Origin: Mixophyes australis
Taxonomy: Eukaryota > Chordata > Amphibia > Anura > Limnodynastidae
Length of the DNA stretch: 64,000 bases
Assembly (NCBI GenBank): GCA_036250195.1
Contig: JAVHZZ010000008.1
Span: forward strand, 2,254,001 to 2,318,000
Reading direction: 5' to 3'
In this document: piece after piece, positions 63,018 through 64,000 of the stretch
How positions within the stretch are numbered: position 1 is the first letter of the stretch
Layout: the number at the start of each line of letters is the position of its first letter
Made by a program: the position numbers and the translations under genes
Notes under the pieces: generated by a model
The model's input: the letters and a program-made list of their open reading frames with translations, nothing else
What the model was told of the DNA's origin: nothing
The model's database searches: none

Positions 63018-63781
63018 TGTATATCCAGGTCTGACATCCCGGAAGGTTTGAGATCCCTGATGCTGCCACACACCTGCCAGGAAGACAATCCTAGGAGCTG
63101 TCACCTAGTGACAGACAGATGACAAGAAACTGCTTTATTGTCTCCATTATAGTGGCCATTTTTCTGAAGCCACATGTATACATCTCAATGTATGCTGATC
63201 TCCATTTGTCTGGGGCCTTGGGCAGCACTTAGATCACTTTACTCACTACTGTTTTAATGTTTTTATTTTGTATATATAATTTACATGTCCGCAAATTGAA
63301 ATTCCTGAAAATGTCGCCAACGATTTGCAAGTAGCACTAGTCAGGTGTTTTGCTCGATGAAGGAAATACCTATGCGGATATTATTCAGTCACGTTCTATA
63401 TATGTATTTGTATTATACTGCTGCAGATAAAGTGCCATCACTTGCTGACGTAGCATATAGCAACTCCTGGGCAGCAATCCAAAATAAAGACTCCGTGTAC
63501 TGAGTTATTGTATTCACTATTTGTCTACAACAACCACCAATTATTTCACGCTATATGGAAAGACCGAACAATAGCTAATGAGGTTAATCATTTTTTATAC
63601 AGCTGCAGAGTTAAATACCCCCCACAGATATGTTTTCTCTATAAACCTTTAGATAGTGAAGCCGAAATCCATTATTTTTATTCCTTTTCTATCTGTCCGA
63701 GTGCATCAGGGGCTTCAATCAGGAGATAAATGGCCGTAAGATCATCCAGATCATTCATCTCACCCATTATAACAAATACTA

Positions 63782-63958
63782 AGGGGTAGCTGTATCAAGC
63801 TGCGGGTTTGAAAAAGTGGAGATGTTACCTACAGCAGCCAATCAGGTTCTAGCTGTCATTTTGTAGAATGTACTGAACATATGATAACTAGAATCTGATT
63901 GGTTGCTATAGGCAACATCTACACTTTTTCAAAACCGCAGCTTGATAAATTTACCCCT
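63782..63958. mobile_element. MITE with about 24-bp inverted ends
   Basis: Left aggggtagctgtatcaagct faces right agcttgataaatttacccct. The interior is a loose inverted repeat (tggagatgttacctacagca against tggttgctataggcaacatc). Possible TAA target duplication, Harbinger-like. Confidence 0.75.
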
Positions 63959-64000
63959 AAGTGTCCGTTTGGCCATTTAAATGTGTGATATAATGTTGGG

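Overview
The window reads as vertebrate nuclear DNA, most likely from a frog (anuran amphibian). There are no operons, ribosome binding sites or dense prokaryote-style genes. It holds short exon-like islands with splice signals, poly(A) signals, long introns, and Tc1, hAT, L1-like and L2/CR1-like transposons. A tRNA-headed SINE ending in a 'gcgctgcgga...gtggcgctatataaataaa' tail is of a kind I associate with frog genomes. No search was run, so species and gene names stay open.

Layout: the left edge carries the last coding exon and 3' UTR of a plus-strand gene (about 615-1540). From 1.5 to 15.9 kb is intergenic DNA with a four-layer transposon nest (2.8-6.6 kb), a Helitron-like element, a truncated SINE, a 30-bp minisatellite (10.3-11.6 kb) and a hAT MITE (12.6 kb). 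A second gene lies on the minus strand and converges tail to tail with the first: poly(A) signals near 15.9 kb, a long 3' UTR, and a terminal coding exon at 18.17-18.26 kb. Further minus-strand exon candidates lie at 23.0, 31.7, 53.4 and 60.5 kb, with weaker ones at 24.7, 40.2, 55.1 and 59.2 kb. If these belong together, the gene spans more than 42 kb and continues past the right edge. I could not identify its product.

The inferred introns contain two kinds of material. One is unique AT-rich sequence with homeodomain- and octamer-type motifs, resembling developmental conserved non-coding elements (about 18.8-19.7, 30.0-30.3, 31.9-32.6, 35.7-36.3, 58.4-58.7, 59.8-60.2 and 61.3-61.6 kb). The other is repeats: minisatellites at 20.4, 29.0, 33.1-35.5, 42.5-48.3 and 61.7 kb, a Tc1 element broken by a hairpin element (38.5 kb), a hAT with transposase remnant (41.0 kb), an L2/CR1-like LINE 3' end (51.9-52.6 kb) and several MITEs.

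Most of the long open frames in the window are artefacts of tandem arrays whose unit length is a multiple of three and contains no stop codon. I see no CRISPR array, rRNA, functional tRNA gene or prokaryotic system.
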